From Leucobacter massiliensis (GTDB taxonomy: Bacteria; Actinomycetota; Actinomycetes; Actinomycetales; Microbacteriaceae), in NCBI RefSeq assembly GCF_002982315.1, contig NZ_MWZD01000017.1, positions 62,001 to 126,000 of the forward strand: DNA of 64,000 bases, in the 5' to 3' direction. Both the position numbers and the translations under genes were made by a program. This document shows, piece after piece, positions 1 through 8,396 of this stretch (position 1 is the stretch's first letter; every line of letters begins with the position of its first letter). The notes under the pieces are model-generated. The model did not search any database and was not told the origin of the DNA. It saw only the letters and a list, made by a program, of their open reading frames with translations.

Positions 1-1383
1 GGCTCCAGCTTCGCGACGGAGATCCGCGGCGGCCTCGTGACCTTCGTCACGATGGCCTACATCGTGATCCTCAACCCGATCATCCTCACCAGCGGGGTCG
101 ACGTCGAGGGCAACACGCTCGCCTTCCCCGCGGTCAGCGCCGTGACCGCGCTCACCGCCGGCGTGATGACGATCCTCTTCGGCGTGGTCTCGCGGCTTCC
201 CTTCGGCTTCGCCGCCGGGCTCGGGATCAACGCCTTCCTCGCCTTCTCCGTCGTCGGCCAGGTGACCTGGCCCGAGGCGATGGCGATCGTGGTGATCAAC
301 GGCGTGCTGATCGTGCTGCTCGCCGCCACCGGCCTGCGCCGCATGATCTTCGACGCGGTGCCCGTCGAGCTGAAGCTCGCGATCACGGTCGGCATCGGCC
401 TCTTCATCGCCTTCATCGGCTTCGTCAACGCCGGCTTCGTCACCTCGACGGGCCAGAGCTCGCCGCCCGTCGGCCTGGGCATCGGCGGCTCGGTGGTCAC
501 GATCCCGACCCTCATCTTCGTGGTGACGCTCGTCCTCACGGGAGTGCTCGTCGCGGCGAAGGTGAAGGGCGGGCTGCTCATCGGCCTCGTCAGCGGCACG
601 GTGATCTCGGTGATCGTCGAAGCGATCTGGCACCTCGGGCCGCGTGCCGGCGAGGACGGCGGTGTGGCGAATCCGGGCGGCTGGGGGCTGACGGTGCCCG
701 AGCTGGGATCCGCGCCCTTCGGCCTGCCCGACCTGAGCCTCGTCGGCGCGGTGAGCTTCGACCTCAGCCGCGTCGGCGTGGTGACCGTCGTGATGCTCGT
801 CTTCACCCTTCTCTTCACCAACTTCTTCGACGCGATGGGCACGATGACGGGGCTCTCGCGGGAGGCGGGGCTCGCGGATGAGAAGGGCAACTTCCCGCGG
901 CTGAAGTCGGCGCTGGTCGTCGAGGGCATCGGCGCGATCGCGGGCGGAGCGACGTCCGCCTCCTCGAACACGGTGTTCATCGAGTCGGGGGCGGGCATCG
1001 GCGAGGGCGCGCGCACCGGCTTCGCGAACCTCGTCACGGGGGCGCTGTTCCTGCTCGCCATGTTCTTCACGCCGCTCACCCAGATCGTGCCCACCGAGGT
1101 CGCCGCGGCGGCGCTCGTGATCGTGGGCGCGCTGATGATGGCGCAGATCAAGCACATCGACCTCGGCGACTTCCGGGTGCTGCTGCCCGTGTTCCTCACG
1201 GCCGCCGTGATGCCGATGACCTACTCGATCGCGAACGGCATCGGCGCGGGCTTCGTCGCCTGGGTGCTCGTGCACGCCCTCAGCGGCCGGGCGCGCAGCA
1301 TCCACTGGCTGCTGTGGGTGGTCGCCGCGGGCTTCGTGGTGTTCTTCGCCCGCGGGCCGATCGAGGCGCTGTTCGGGGCGTAG
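1..1383 (+). CDS. NCS2/AzgA-type purine permease, 5' partial
   Basis: This is a multi-pass membrane carrier for adenine, guanine or hypoxanthine. The reading frame is open back to base 1 with family-like sequence (TEIRGGLVTFVTMAYIV), so the true start lies upstream of the window and only a short N-terminal part is missing. Visible family marks are the MAYIVILNP segment near the beginning, the GLGINAFLAFSVV helix, the NFFDAMGTMTG motif and GATSASSNTVFIES. About 12 hydrophobic segments are present. The family is recognised by AzgA/GhxP-like sequence, but the exact base cannot be told. It ends 60 bp before the convergent molybdenum-cofactor genes and has no obvious operon partner here. Confidence 0.88.
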   Translation, partial: GSSFATEIRGGLVTFVTMAYIVILNPIILTSGVDVEGNTLAFPAVSAVTALTAGVMTILFGVVSRLPFGFAAGLGINAFLAFSVVGQVTWPEAMAIVVINGVLIVLLAATGLRRMIFDAVPVELKLAITVGIGLFIAFIGFVNAGFVTSTGQSSPPVGLGIGGSVVTIPTLIFVVTLVLTGVLVAAKVKGGLLIGLVSGTVISVIVEAIWHLGPRAGEDGGVANPGGWGLTVPELGSAPFGLPDLSLVGAVSFDLSRVGVVTVVMLVFTLLFTNFFDAMGTMTGLSREAGLADEKGNFPRLKSALVVEGIGAIAGGATSASSNTVFIESGAGIGEGARTGFANLVTGALFLLAMFFTPLTQIVPTEVAAAALVIVGALMMAQIKHIDLGDFRVLLPVFLTAAVMPMTYSIANGIGAGFVAWVLVHALSGRARSIHWLLWVVAAGFVVFFARGPIEALFGA

Positions 1384-1440
1384 CGCTCGCCTGCTCGGCG
1401 TGCCCGGGCGGCGCGGTGCTGCCGCCCGGGCACGCGTGCG

Positions 1441-1923
1441 TCAGTCGTGCTGCCCGCCGGGGCCGCCGCTGCGCTGCCCGAGCAGGTGATCGATCAGCGG
1501 GTCCAGGATCGCGAGGCCGTCGCGTACGCCGCCCAGCGAGCCGGGCAGCGTGATCACGAAGGTGCCGCGCGCGAAGCCCGCGACTCCGCGCGTGAGCAGC
1601 GCGGCCGGCATCGCTGCGGCGCCGCGGCGGCGCAGCTCCTCGATGAAGCCGGGCAGCTGCACCTCCAGCAGGGGTGCCACCTCCTCGGGGGTGCGGTCGT
1701 CGGGGGAGACCCCGGTGCCGCCCGTCGTCACGACGACCGCGCAGCGATCCCGGATCGCCGCTCGCACCGCCTCTCCCACCGGTGCCCCGTCGGCGACGAC
1801 CGCGGGCGATGGCGTCTCGAAGCCCCGCTCCGCGAGCCATTCCGCGATCACCGGCCCGGTGCGGTCCTCCGCAGTCCCGGCGGCCGCCCGCGTCGAGGCG
1901 ACGATGACCGCGGCCCGTCTCAT
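1441..1923 (-). CDS. mog: Molybdopterin adenylyltransferase (MogA/MoaB family)
   Basis: This 160-residue MoCF-biosynthesis-fold protein adenylates molybdopterin before metal insertion, in the cytoplasm. The diagnostic motif [15 protein letters not shown] (residues about 66-80) and the following [14 protein letters not shown] segment are present. It is the last gene of a minus-strand operon moaD-moeA-moaC-mog. Its ATG overlaps the moaC stop in an ATGA arrangement at 1920-1923, so the genes are translationally coupled. MogA and MoaB cannot be separated by eye; actinobacterial versions of this size usually carry either name. Confidence 0.93.
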   Translation of the reverse strand: MRRAAVIVASTRAAAGTAEDRTGPVIAEWLAERGFETPSPAVVADGAPVGEAVRAAIRDRCAVVVTTGGTGVSPDDRTPEEVAPLLEVQLPGFIEELRRRGAAAMPAALLTRGVAGFARGTFVITLPGSLGGVRDGLAILDPLIDHLLGQRSGGPGGQHD

Positions 1924-2468
1924 CCGATCGCCCAGTCGCCGCTCTTGCCACCCGACTTCGCGAGCACCCGGGTGTCCGTGATCGTGGCGTGCTTGTCGAC
2001 GGCCTTGATCATGTCGTAGAGCGTCAGCGCGGCCACGCTGGCCGCGGTGAGCGCCTCCATCTCCACGCCCGTCACGCCCTTCGTGGTCACCGCGGCGAGG
2101 ATCCGCACCCGGTCTGCGGCGGCTTCGAAGTCGATGGCGAGCTTCGTGAGGGGGAGGGGGTGACAGAGCGGGATCAGTTCCCAGGTGCGCTTGGCGGCCA
2201 TGATGCCGGCGACGCGGGCCGTTCCCAGCGCCTCGCCCTTGGGCAGCTCGCCGGCGACGAGCAGCTCGACGACGTCGGAGCGGGTGACGAGGGTCGCCTC
2301 GGCGCGCGCGGTGCGCTTGGTCACCGCCTTCTCGGTGACGTCGACCATGTGCGCGCTGCCGTCGCCGCGCAGGTGCGTGAGGCGCTGGGGCTCGGGGACC
2401 GTGGGAGTTCCCGGAGTCTCGGGGGCGTGCTCGGGCGCGTGCTCGGGCGCGGGGGAAGTGTCAGTCAT
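1920..2468 (-). CDS. moaC: Cyclic pyranopterin monophosphate synthase MoaC
   Basis: MoaC makes cyclic pyranopterin monophosphate from the MoaA product, the first committed pair of Moco steps. The 182-residue protein has the signature blocks [35 protein letters not shown] and [21 protein letters not shown], ending with the active-site KSGGKSG. The first 30 residues are a Pro/Glu-rich, poorly conserved tail with HAPEHAPE repeats, so translation might begin further in. It overlaps moeA by 8 bp upstream and mog by 4 bp downstream. Confidence 0.96.
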   Translation of the reverse strand: MTDTSPAPEHAPEHAPETPGTPTVPEPQRLTHLRGDGSAHMVDVTEKAVTKRTARAEATLVTRSDVVELLVAGELPKGEALGTARVAGIMAAKRTWELIPLCHPLPLTKLAIDFEAAADRVRILAAVTTKGVTGVEMEALTAASVAALTLYDMIKAVDKHATITDTRVLAKSGGKSGDWAIG

Positions 2469-3864
2469 CGATCCTCCAGATCTCGACGGGGGTGTTCTCC
2501 GCCAGCTCGGCGGGGCCGGGCGGCAGCTGCGCCAGCAGCTCGGCCGCGGCGAGGTCCGCGAGCAGGTGCGAGCCGGGGGCGCTCAGCGAGACGCGCCCGT
2601 CGGCGTCGATGCGGCCGCGGCGCACCTGGTGCTTCTCGGCGGGCTTCTCGACGGCGTGCGCCAGCGGGCGCCTCTCGCGGCGGCGCTCGGCGGGCAGTCC
2701 GGCGAGGCGTCGCAGCTCGGGCAACAGGAACATCTCGGCGGAGACGAGCGCGCTCACCGGGTTGCCGGGGAAACAGAGGACCGGGATCCCCGCCGCAGCC
2801 CCGCCCGGGGCCGCGGCTGCGCCCGGGGCCCCGCCCGGAGCCGCGTCGCCGACGGCGCCGCCGCGATCGGCTCCGGCGAGGGCGCCCAGCGTGCCGAGCC
2901 CCTGCGGCCCGCCCGGCTGCATCGCGATCGGGGCGAAGCGCACGCCGAGCGGGCTGAGCGCCTCCCGCACCACCTCGAAGGCGCCCGCGCTGATCCCGCC
3001 CGTGGTGACCACGAGATCGTGGCCGGGGGCGGCCTCGGCGAGCGCCGCGCGGAAGCGCTCGGGGGTGTCGCCGGTGCGCAGCGTGCCGACGCTCGCGCCC
3101 GCGGCGCGGAGGGCGGCTGCGAGCATGGGGGTGTTGGCGTCGTGAATCAGCCCGGCCCGGAGCGGCGCGTCGCCCGATCCGCCGTCACCGCCCGCGGATC
3201 GCTCCGCCAGTTCGTCGCCCGTGGAGCACAGCAGCACGCGCACGCTCCGCCGCACCGGCACCTCCGCGATCCCGGCCGCCGCGATCAGGCCGATGCGGGC
3301 GGCGGTGAGCCGCGTCCCGGGGTCGAGTACCGGCGACCCGGCAGGAAGGTCCTCTCCCGCCCGCCGCACGAAGCGGCCCGCCGCGCTCGGCTCGGCGAAC
3401 GCCACCTCGGCGTCCCGGTCCGGTGCGGGCCCGCCCGCGCGGCTGAGCGCCGGGAAGCGGGGCGGCAGCGTGCGCTCGACGGGCACCACGGCGTCGGCGC
3501 CGAGCGGGAGGGGGGCGCCCGTCATCACCGGCGAGGCGCTGCCCGGCTCGTGCGCGAGCGGGGCAGCGCCCGCCGCAGTGGCGCGCCCGAGCCGCAGCCG
3601 GACCGGGTGCTCGGCGCTCGCCGCGGCGAGTTCCGCGGCGATCACCGCGTAACCGTCCATCTGCGAGTTGTCGAAGGGTGGCAGCGGGCCATCGGTGCTC
3701 AGCGTCTCCGCCGTCACCTGTCCGAGGAGCCCGGGGTCGTCGACGGGCAGCCGTTCGGCGCCCTCCGCCGCAATGCGGTGCTCCACCGCCGCGAGCAGGC
3801 TCAGCACCTCGGCGCGGTGCTGCTCGACACTGCGCCGCCGCGCCGCCGCGGGTCCGCCGCTCAT
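2461..3864 (-). CDS. moeA: Molybdopterin molybdenumtransferase MoeA (copy 1)
   Basis: MoeA inserts molybdate into adenylated molybdopterin. The start is the ATG at 3864, which overlaps the moaD stop (ATGA); the open frame runs further upstream only as a shadow of moaD. The 467-residue protein shows [34 protein letters not shown] and [12 protein letters not shown], all MoeA landmarks. An Ala/Gly/Pro-rich stretch of about 35 residues sits between AMQPGGPQG and the CFPGNP motif, where the family normally has a few residues. DNA there contains repeated GCCCGGGGC-type units. A second moeA lies at 16536-17789. Confidence 0.95.
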   Translation of the reverse strand: MSGGPAAARRRSVEQHRAEVLSLLAAVEHRIAAEGAERLPVDDPGLLGQVTAETLSTDGPLPPFDNSQMDGYAVIAAELAAASAEHPVRLRLGRATAAGAAPLAHEPGSASPVMTGAPLPLGADAVVPVERTLPPRFPALSRAGGPAPDRDAEVAFAEPSAAGRFVRRAGEDLPAGSPVLDPGTRLTAARIGLIAAAGIAEVPVRRSVRVLLCSTGDELAERSAGGDGGSGDAPLRAGLIHDANTPMLAAALRAAGASVGTLRTGDTPERFRAALAEAAPGHDLVVTTGGISAGAFEVVREALSPLGVRFAPIAMQPGGPQGLGTLGALAGADRGGAVGDAAPGGAPGAAAAPGGAAAGIPVLCFPGNPVSALVSAEMFLLPELRRLAGLPAERRRERRPLAHAVEKPAEKHQVRRGRIDADGRVSLSAPGSHLLADLAAAELLAQLPPGPAELAENTPVEIWRIDD

Positions 3865-4109
3865 CCGCCCGCGAAGGGCGGCAGCACGTCGACCACGGCC
3901 CCGCGGATCTCGCCCCCGTCGCGCCGCACCGTGCCGTCGACCAGGAAGGAGCCCGAGCGCAGCACCCGGCGCATCGCCTCCCCGTGCCGCTCGGCGAGCT
4001 CCGCCCGCAGCGCGTCGAGCGTGGCCGCCGCCGGCGGCGTCCACTGCTCCTCATCGCGGCCCGCGGCCTCGGCCGCCCCCGCGAAGAAGCGCACGGTGAT
4101 CACTGACAT
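3861..4109 (-). CDS. moaD: Molybdopterin synthase sulfur carrier subunit MoaD
   Basis: This small ubiquitin-like carrier (82 residues) delivers sulfur to molybdopterin synthase. It begins SVITVRFFAGAAEAAG and ends in the required Gly-Gly (PPFAGG), the site adenylated by MoeB and thiocarboxylated. The start at 4109 is chosen because a TACGAT -10 box lies 7 nt upstream and there is no Shine-Dalgarno sequence, which fits a leaderless mRNA; ATGs at 4118 and 4130 are alternatives. It heads the operon moaD-moeA-moaC-mog and is divergent from moeB. Confidence 0.9.
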   Translation of the reverse strand: MSVITVRFFAGAAEAAGRDEEQWTPPAAATLDALRAELAERHGEAMRRVLRSGSFLVDGTVRRDGGEIRGAVVDVLPPFAGG

Positions 4110-4116
4110 ATCAGCC

Positions 4117-4122
4117 ATCGTA
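4117..4122 (-). promoter_or_regulatory. -10 box TACGAT for leaderless moaD operon
   Basis: TACGAT reads on the minus strand exactly 7 nt before the moaD ATG. No convincing -35 or ribosome-binding site is visible. The position predicts transcription starting at or next to the start codon. Confidence 0.5.
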
Positions 4123-4150
4123 GCCCGCAACCGAGCGGCGGGGAAACCCC

Positions 4151-4156
4151 TACAAT
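4151..4156 (+). promoter_or_regulatory. -10 box TACAAT for leaderless moeB
   Basis: TACAAT lies 6 nt before the ATG at 4163 with no Shine-Dalgarno sequence between them, predicting a leaderless moeB-moaE transcript. It is divergent from the moaD promoter 30 bp away. Confidence 0.55.
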
Positions 4157-4162
4157 GGCCGC

Positions 4163-5386
4163 ATGGATCCCGAGCAGAGGGGCGCCCCGGGGGCCCTCGT
4201 CGAACCGTGTGCGGCGCTCAGCGGCGAGCAGCGCGAGCGCGCGCTGCGGCAGATCGCCCTGCCCGGCTTCGGCGAGCTCGCGCAGCGCCGCTTCGCCGCG
4301 GCGAGCGTGCTCGTCATCGGCGCCGGCGGGCTCGGCAGCGCGAGCGTGCCCTACCTCGCTGGTGCCGGGATCGGCAGGATCGGCGTCGTCGACGACGACC
4401 GCGTGGAGCTCTCGAATCTGCACCGGCAGATCGCCCACGGCACCGCCGATGTCGGCCGCCCCAAGGTCGCCTCGCTCGCCGGCACGGTCGCCGCGCTCGA
4501 TCCCGCCGTCCGCTTCGACGCCCTCAATCTGCGGCTCACCGCGGCGAACGCGCTCGAGGTGATGCGCGGATACGACCTCGTGATCGACGGCAGCGACAAC
4601 TTCCCCACCCGCTACCTCGTGGCCGACGCGGCCGAGCTGCTGGGCGTGCCGCTGGTGTGGGGCTCGATCCTGCAGTTCCACGGCCAGGTGGGGGTGTCGT
4701 GGCGGCCCGAGCATCCGGGCTACCGCGACCTCTTCCCGGTGCCGCCGCCGCCCGAGGAGGTGCTCGACTGCGGCACCGGGGGCGTGCTGCCCGGCCTCTG
4801 CGGCACGGTCGGCTCGCTGCTCGCCACGGAGGCGATGAAGCTCATCGCGGGCGTTGGCGAGCCGCTGCTGGGCCGCGTGCTCGTGTACGACGCGCTGGCG
4901 GCACGCACCCGGGAGCTGCCCTTCGCGCGGGATCCGCGGGCGGAGCCCGTCACGGGGCTCATCGACTACGAGCTGTTCTGCGCGGGCCCCGGCGGCCCCG
5001 CCATGCCCGAGGCCCTCGACGCCGCCGAGCTGGCGCGCCTCATGGAGGCGGGCGAGCCGCCGCGGCTGATCGACGTCCGCACGGCCGAGGAGCACGCGCA
5101 GCGCTTCGTGCCGGGCGCCGAGTCCGTGCCGCTCGACGAGCTGGAGGCGGGCCGGGAGATCGCTCCCGGCCCGGTGGTGGTGCACTGCGAACGCGATCCG
5201 CGGTCCATCCGCGCCGCCCGGCTGCTCCAGGAGCGCGGGCACACCGGGGTGCGCTACCTGCGGGGTGGCATCCGCGCGCTCGCGGCGACGGCGCCGCAGC
5301 TGCTCGCGGGCGAGGCGGATACGGATCGCGCTACGCTCGATGGGACCCCGGCGCGAGCGCCGCGGGCGGAGGAAGGACGGCGATGA
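4163..5386 (+). CDS. moeB: MoeB/MoeZ adenylyltransferase-sulfurtransferase
   Basis: This 407-residue two-domain protein activates the MoaD C-terminus. Residues about 30-275 are a ThiF/MoeB E1-like domain with the GAGGLGS nucleotide loop, NLHRQIAH and DGSDNFPTRY. Residues about 292-385 are a rhodanese domain (LIDVRTAEEHAQRFVPGA) with a Cys at the persulfide position in the loop CERDPRS. The zinc-binding CxxC pair of E. coli MoeB is missing (GYRDLFP at that site), a pattern I recall from actinobacterial MoeZ, which usually also sulfurates other carriers. It overlaps moaE by 4 bp (ATGA at 5383-5386). About 25 C-terminal residues are Ala/Arg-rich and unconserved. Confidence 0.93.
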   Translation: MDPEQRGAPGALVEPCAALSGEQRERALRQIALPGFGELAQRRFAAASVLVIGAGGLGSASVPYLAGAGIGRIGVVDDDRVELSNLHRQIAHGTADVGRPKVASLAGTVAALDPAVRFDALNLRLTAANALEVMRGYDLVIDGSDNFPTRYLVADAAELLGVPLVWGSILQFHGQVGVSWRPEHPGYRDLFPVPPPPEEVLDCGTGGVLPGLCGTVGSLLATEAMKLIAGVGEPLLGRVLVYDALAARTRELPFARDPRAEPVTGLIDYELFCAGPGGPAMPEALDAAELARLMEAGEPPRLIDVRTAEEHAQRFVPGAESVPLDELEAGREIAPGPVVVHCERDPRSIRAARLLQERGHTGVRYLRGGIRALAATAPQLLAGEADTDRATLDGTPARAPRAEEGRR

Positions 5387-5796
5387 CCCAGCCCTACGCC
5401 CGCGTCGACGAGCAGCCGATCGACGAAGCAGCCGTGCGCGCGGCCGTCGACTCGCCCGAGAGCGGGGCCGTGGTGGTGTTCCACGGGGTGATCCGGAACC
5501 ACGACGGGGGAGCGGCGGTGCGCGCGCTCGACTACAGCGCCCACCCCGAGGCGCAGCGCCTGCTGGCCGAGCTGGTGGCCGACGAGGCCGCGCGCAGCGG
5601 GCTGCGGCTCGCGGCGGCGCATCGGGTGGGGGCGCTGCGGATCGGCGACGCTGCGCTCGTCGCGGCCGCCGCGGCGGCGCACCGCGCGGAGGCCTTCGCC
5701 GCGATCGAGCGCCTGGTGGAGCGCATCAAGGCCGAGATCCCGATCTGGAAGCGCCAGCACTTCGCCGACGACACCTCCGAGTGGGTCGGTCTCTAG
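5383..5796 (+). CDS. moaE: Molybdopterin synthase catalytic subunit MoaE
   Basis: MoaE partners MoaD to form molybdopterin synthase, transferring two sulfurs to cyclic pyranopterin. The 137-residue protein has the family blocks VVFHGVIRNHDGG, LDYSAHPEA, AAHRVGALRIGD and the active-site segment ERIKAEIPIWKRQ. A strong GGAGGAAGG lies 7-15 nt before the ATG, and the start is coupled to the moeB stop. The gene is convergent with moaA across a 29-bp gap. Confidence 0.97.
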   Translation: MTQPYARVDEQPIDEAAVRAAVDSPESGAVVVFHGVIRNHDGGAAVRALDYSAHPEAQRLLAELVADEAARSGLRLAAAHRVGALRIGDAALVAAAAAAHRAEAFAAIERLVERIKAEIPIWKRQHFADDTSEWVGL

Positions 5797-5825
5797 GGCA
5801 GGGGCCGGGTGGCGCTGCGGCGGGC

Positions 5826-6965
5826 TCAGCCGCCGATGTACGACATCTCGATGCGGGCGGGGGCGTCGGGGCCCGGTGCCGCGGCGGCGCCGCTGGCGCG
5901 CAGCTCGGAGTAGCGGTCGTCGCGCTCGTTCCACAGCCCGGCAAGGGCTGCCGTGAGGCGCGCATCGTCGCTGCCGTCGCGCAGCAGCGCACGCAGATCG
6001 GTGCCTGAGCTCGCGAAGAGGCAGGTGAACAGCCGCCCCTCCGCAGAGATGCGGGCGCGCGTGCACGAGCCGCAGAATGCGCCGGTGACGCTGGAGATGA
6101 CGCCGATCTCGCCGCCGCCGTCGCGGTAGCGCCAGCGCTTCGCCGTCTCTCCGGGATGGCTGGCCGGCAGCGCTTCGAGCGGGTGGATCGCGTCGATGCG
6201 GGCGACGATCTCGGCAGAGGGCACGACCTCGTCGAGCACCCAGCCGTTCGAGGTGCCGACGTCCATGTACTCGATGAAGCGCAGGGTACGTCCGGTGCCG
6301 CGGAAGTGCTCGGCGAGCGCCTCGACCTCGTCGTCGTTCACGCCCCGCTTGATCACGGCGTTCACCTTCACCGGCCCGAGCCCGGCCGCCTCGGCGGCCG
6401 CGATCCCGTCGAAGACGCGCGACAGCGGGAAGCGCACGTCGTTGATCGCCTGGAAGCGCTGCTCGCTGAGCGAGTCCACCGACACGGTCACGCGGCGCAG
6501 CCCCGCCTCGGCCAGCGCCGCAGCCTTCACGGGCAGCGCCGAGCCGTTGGTGGTGAGGGCCAGATCGAGGGGCTCGCCCTCGGGAGTGCGGAGCGCGGCG
6601 AGCTCGGCGATGAGGCCCTCGATCCCGCGGCGCAGCAGCGGCTCGCCGCCCGTCAGCCGCAGCTTGCGGACGCCGAGCCCCACGGCGATGCGGGCGATGC
6701 GCACGATCTCCTCGAAGCTCAGCAGCTGATCCCCGTCGAGGAACTGGTAGTCGCGGCCGAAGATCTCGCGCGGCATGCAGTAGACGCAGCGGAAGTTGCA
6801 GCGGTCGGTGACCGAGATGCGGAGATCGCGCAGCGCTCGGCCGCGGGCGTCCCGGGTGCCGGTGGCGGGCAGGCGGCGGATCGCGGCCCGGGCGGGGCGC
6901 TCGGGCTGCGGCGTCGATGCGTGGGATGCGGCGGGGGCGCGATCGGGGCGCGGATCTCTCAGCAT
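5826..6965 (-). CDS. moaA: GTP 3',8-cyclase MoaA
   Basis: MoaA is the radical-SAM enzyme that starts Moco synthesis from GTP. With the start at 6965 (GAGGGGG ribosome-binding site 7 nt upstream) it has 379 residues. The N-terminal cluster motif CNFRCVYC gives Cys56, Cys60 and Cys63. The C-terminal cluster region reads FCGSCTRARISAEGRLFTCLF, and the protein ends in the conserved Gly-Gly (SYIGG). A GTG 57 nt upstream is an alternative start but has no ribosome-binding site. About 45 N-terminal residues are Arg/Ala/Pro-rich and unconserved. It lies between moaE (convergent) and modC (same strand). Confidence 0.96.
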   Translation of the reverse strand: MLRDPRPDRAPAASHASTPQPERPARAAIRRLPATGTRDARGRALRDLRISVTDRCNFRCVYCMPREIFGRDYQFLDGDQLLSFEEIVRIARIAVGLGVRKLRLTGGEPLLRRGIEGLIAELAALRTPEGEPLDLALTTNGSALPVKAAALAEAGLRRVTVSVDSLSEQRFQAINDVRFPLSRVFDGIAAAEAAGLGPVKVNAVIKRGVNDDEVEALAEHFRGTGRTLRFIEYMDVGTSNGWVLDEVVPSAEIVARIDAIHPLEALPASHPGETAKRWRYRDGGGEIGVISSVTGAFCGSCTRARISAEGRLFTCLFASSGTDLRALLRDGSDDARLTAALAGLWNERDDRYSELRASGAAAAPGPDAPARIEMSYIGG

Positions 6966-7058
6966 CTGCGCACCCCCTCGTCTCCCGCCTTGCTGCCGCG
7001 CACGCGCGCCGGCTTTCCCCACCCGACCCTAACACCGCGACCGTGGAGCGGGCTCGGC

Positions 7059-8396
7059 TCAGCCTCCGGGCGCGGCGAAGCGCACCACGGCCGGATCGAG
7101 CGCGAAGCGCACGCGCGTTCCCGGCGCGATCCAGGCGGGAGGCGCACCCGAGAGCGGCAGGCGCGCCCATGCCCCGGGCCACTCGGCGCAGTCGACGCGC
7201 AGGCCGGCGGCCTCGGCGGAGACGGCGCCGATCGTGCCCGTCCAGGCGTTGGTGCGCGGGTTGCCCCCCCCCGCCTCCCTGTTTGCCGCGGCCTCGAGGG
7301 CGGGGGCCGGGGTGGGGGCTTTCTCTTTTTCCCCTTCCCCGACCCACCAAACCCCGGCTGATCCCCGATCGCGGCTTTTGGGGACGGCGCCGGACTGCGG
7401 GGCGAGCGGCGCGATCCGCAGTTCGCCCGGCGGATAGCTCGCGACGGCCGGTTCTCCCGGAGCGGGCAACTCCCCGACGCCGCGCAGCTCGTCGAGCGGG
7501 GCGGCAGCGGGTCGCAGCGTGCCGGCCCCGGTGGCGGTCCCGGCGAGCAGCACGCGGCCGGTGAGCTCGGCGGCGAAGGGGGTGGCGGGTGCGTCGAGCA
7601 CCTCCGCGACCGTGCCGAGCTGAGCGGCCTCACCGGCTTCGAGCACGAGCACGCGGTCGGCGAGCGCGAGCAGATCGGTGGGGTCGTGGGTGACGATGAC
7701 GCCAGGGATCCCGAGCCGTCGCAGCTCCTGCGCGACGAGGGACCGCAGCTCCGCCCGGCTCGTCACGTCGAGCGCGGCGAAGGGCTCGTCGAGGAGGAGC
7801 GCTCGGGGTCCCGCCGCGAGGGCCCGGGCGATCGCAACGCGCTGCTGCTGTCCGCCCGAGAGCTGCGGCTCCCGTGCGCCGCCGCGGCCGGCGAGGCCGA
7901 TCCGGCCGAGCCACTCCTCTGCGACCGCGTCCGCCTCGCGGCGCGGGACGCCCTGAGCACGCGGGCCGAAGGCGATGTTGGCGCGCGCGCCGAGGTGGGG
8001 GAAGAGCCGGGATCGCTGATCGAGCAGCGCGATGCGCCGTCCGGACCGCGCCACCTCGACGCCTCGGACGCCCGTTGCGCGGGAGACGAGCGGGCGCCCG
8101 TCGAGGACCACCCGGCCGGCCTCGATCCGGTGCGTGCCCGAGATCGCGCCGAGCAGCGTCGACTTGCCCGAGCCGTTGGCGCCGATGATCCCGAGCACCT
8201 CGCCGGGGCGCACCGCCGCGGCCGCGCGCAGCGCGAAGCCGCCGCGTCGCACGCGCAGTTCGAAGTCGAGGCCCGGCTGGCCCGGCTGCCCGCCCCCTGC
8301 GCCGTTCCGGCCCTCAGCCCCGCTCCGGTCCCCGCTTCGGGCCGCGCTCCTGCTTCCGGCCCCGCCGGCGTCCCGCCTCACGATCCGCCCGCTCAC
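7059..8396 (-). CDS. modC: Molybdate ABC transporter ATP-binding protein ModC
   Basis: ModC powers molybdate import. Translation starts at the GTG at 8396, overlapping the modB stop (GTGA), giving 445 residues; the open frame further upstream is a shadow of modB. The ATPase shows GANGSGKST (Walker A), LSGGQQQRVAIARAL (signature) and LLLDEPFAALD (Walker B). A C-terminal TOBE region follows (AELTGRVLLAG and TNAWTGTIGAV). Between these TOBE parts lies an insertion of about 45-50 residues (roughly residues 332-379, rich in Pro/Ala/Glu/Lys). It is encoded by a palindromic low-complexity segment described separately. The frame stays open, so the gene may still function. Confidence 0.93.
   Translation of the reverse strand: MSGRIVRRDAGGAGSRSAARSGDRSGAEGRNGAGGGQPGQPGLDFELRVRRGGFALRAAAAVRPGEVLGIIGANGSGKSTLLGAISGTHRIEAGRVVLDGRPLVSRATGVRGVEVARSGRRIALLDQRSRLFPHLGARANIAFGPRAQGVPRREADAVAEEWLGRIGLAGRGGAREPQLSGGQQQRVAIARALAAGPRALLLDEPFAALDVTSRAELRSLVAQELRRLGIPGVIVTHDPTDLLALADRVLVLEAGEAAQLGTVAEVLDAPATPFAAELTGRVLLAGTATGAGTLRPAAAPLDELRGVGELPAPGEPAVASYPPGELRIAPLAPQSGAVPKSRDRGSAGVWWVGEGEKEKAPTPAPALEAAANREAGGGNPRTNAWTGTIGAVSAEAAGLRVDCAEWPGAWARLPLSGAPPAWIAPGTRVRFALDPAVVRFAAPGG
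7258..7388 (-). repeat. In-frame palindromic insertion inside modC
   Basis: This segment differs sharply from the rest of modC. It opens with a run of nine C, contains the inverted arms CCCCGCC and GGCGGGG around a CCGCGG/CTCGAG centre, then a T/C-rich tract (CTTTCTCTTTTTCCCC) and a less biased segment. It splits the TOBE region without breaking the frame. It resembles the GC-rich dispersed palindromic elements seen between genes elsewhere, but here it sits within a coding sequence. The boundaries are approximate. Confidence 0.5.

Noticed and set aside
2185-5796. Plus-strand 1203-residue open frame over the Moco genes
   Set aside because: It is Arg/Ala-rich noise across moaC, moeA and moeB. 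Only the final 137 residues are real (MoaE).
7020-7031. TAGGGT -10 box and GTG start for a longer MoaA
   Set aside because: The longer N-terminus is low-complexity and lacks a ribosome-binding site. The ATG at 6965 has a clear one, so the box is at most a weak promoter.
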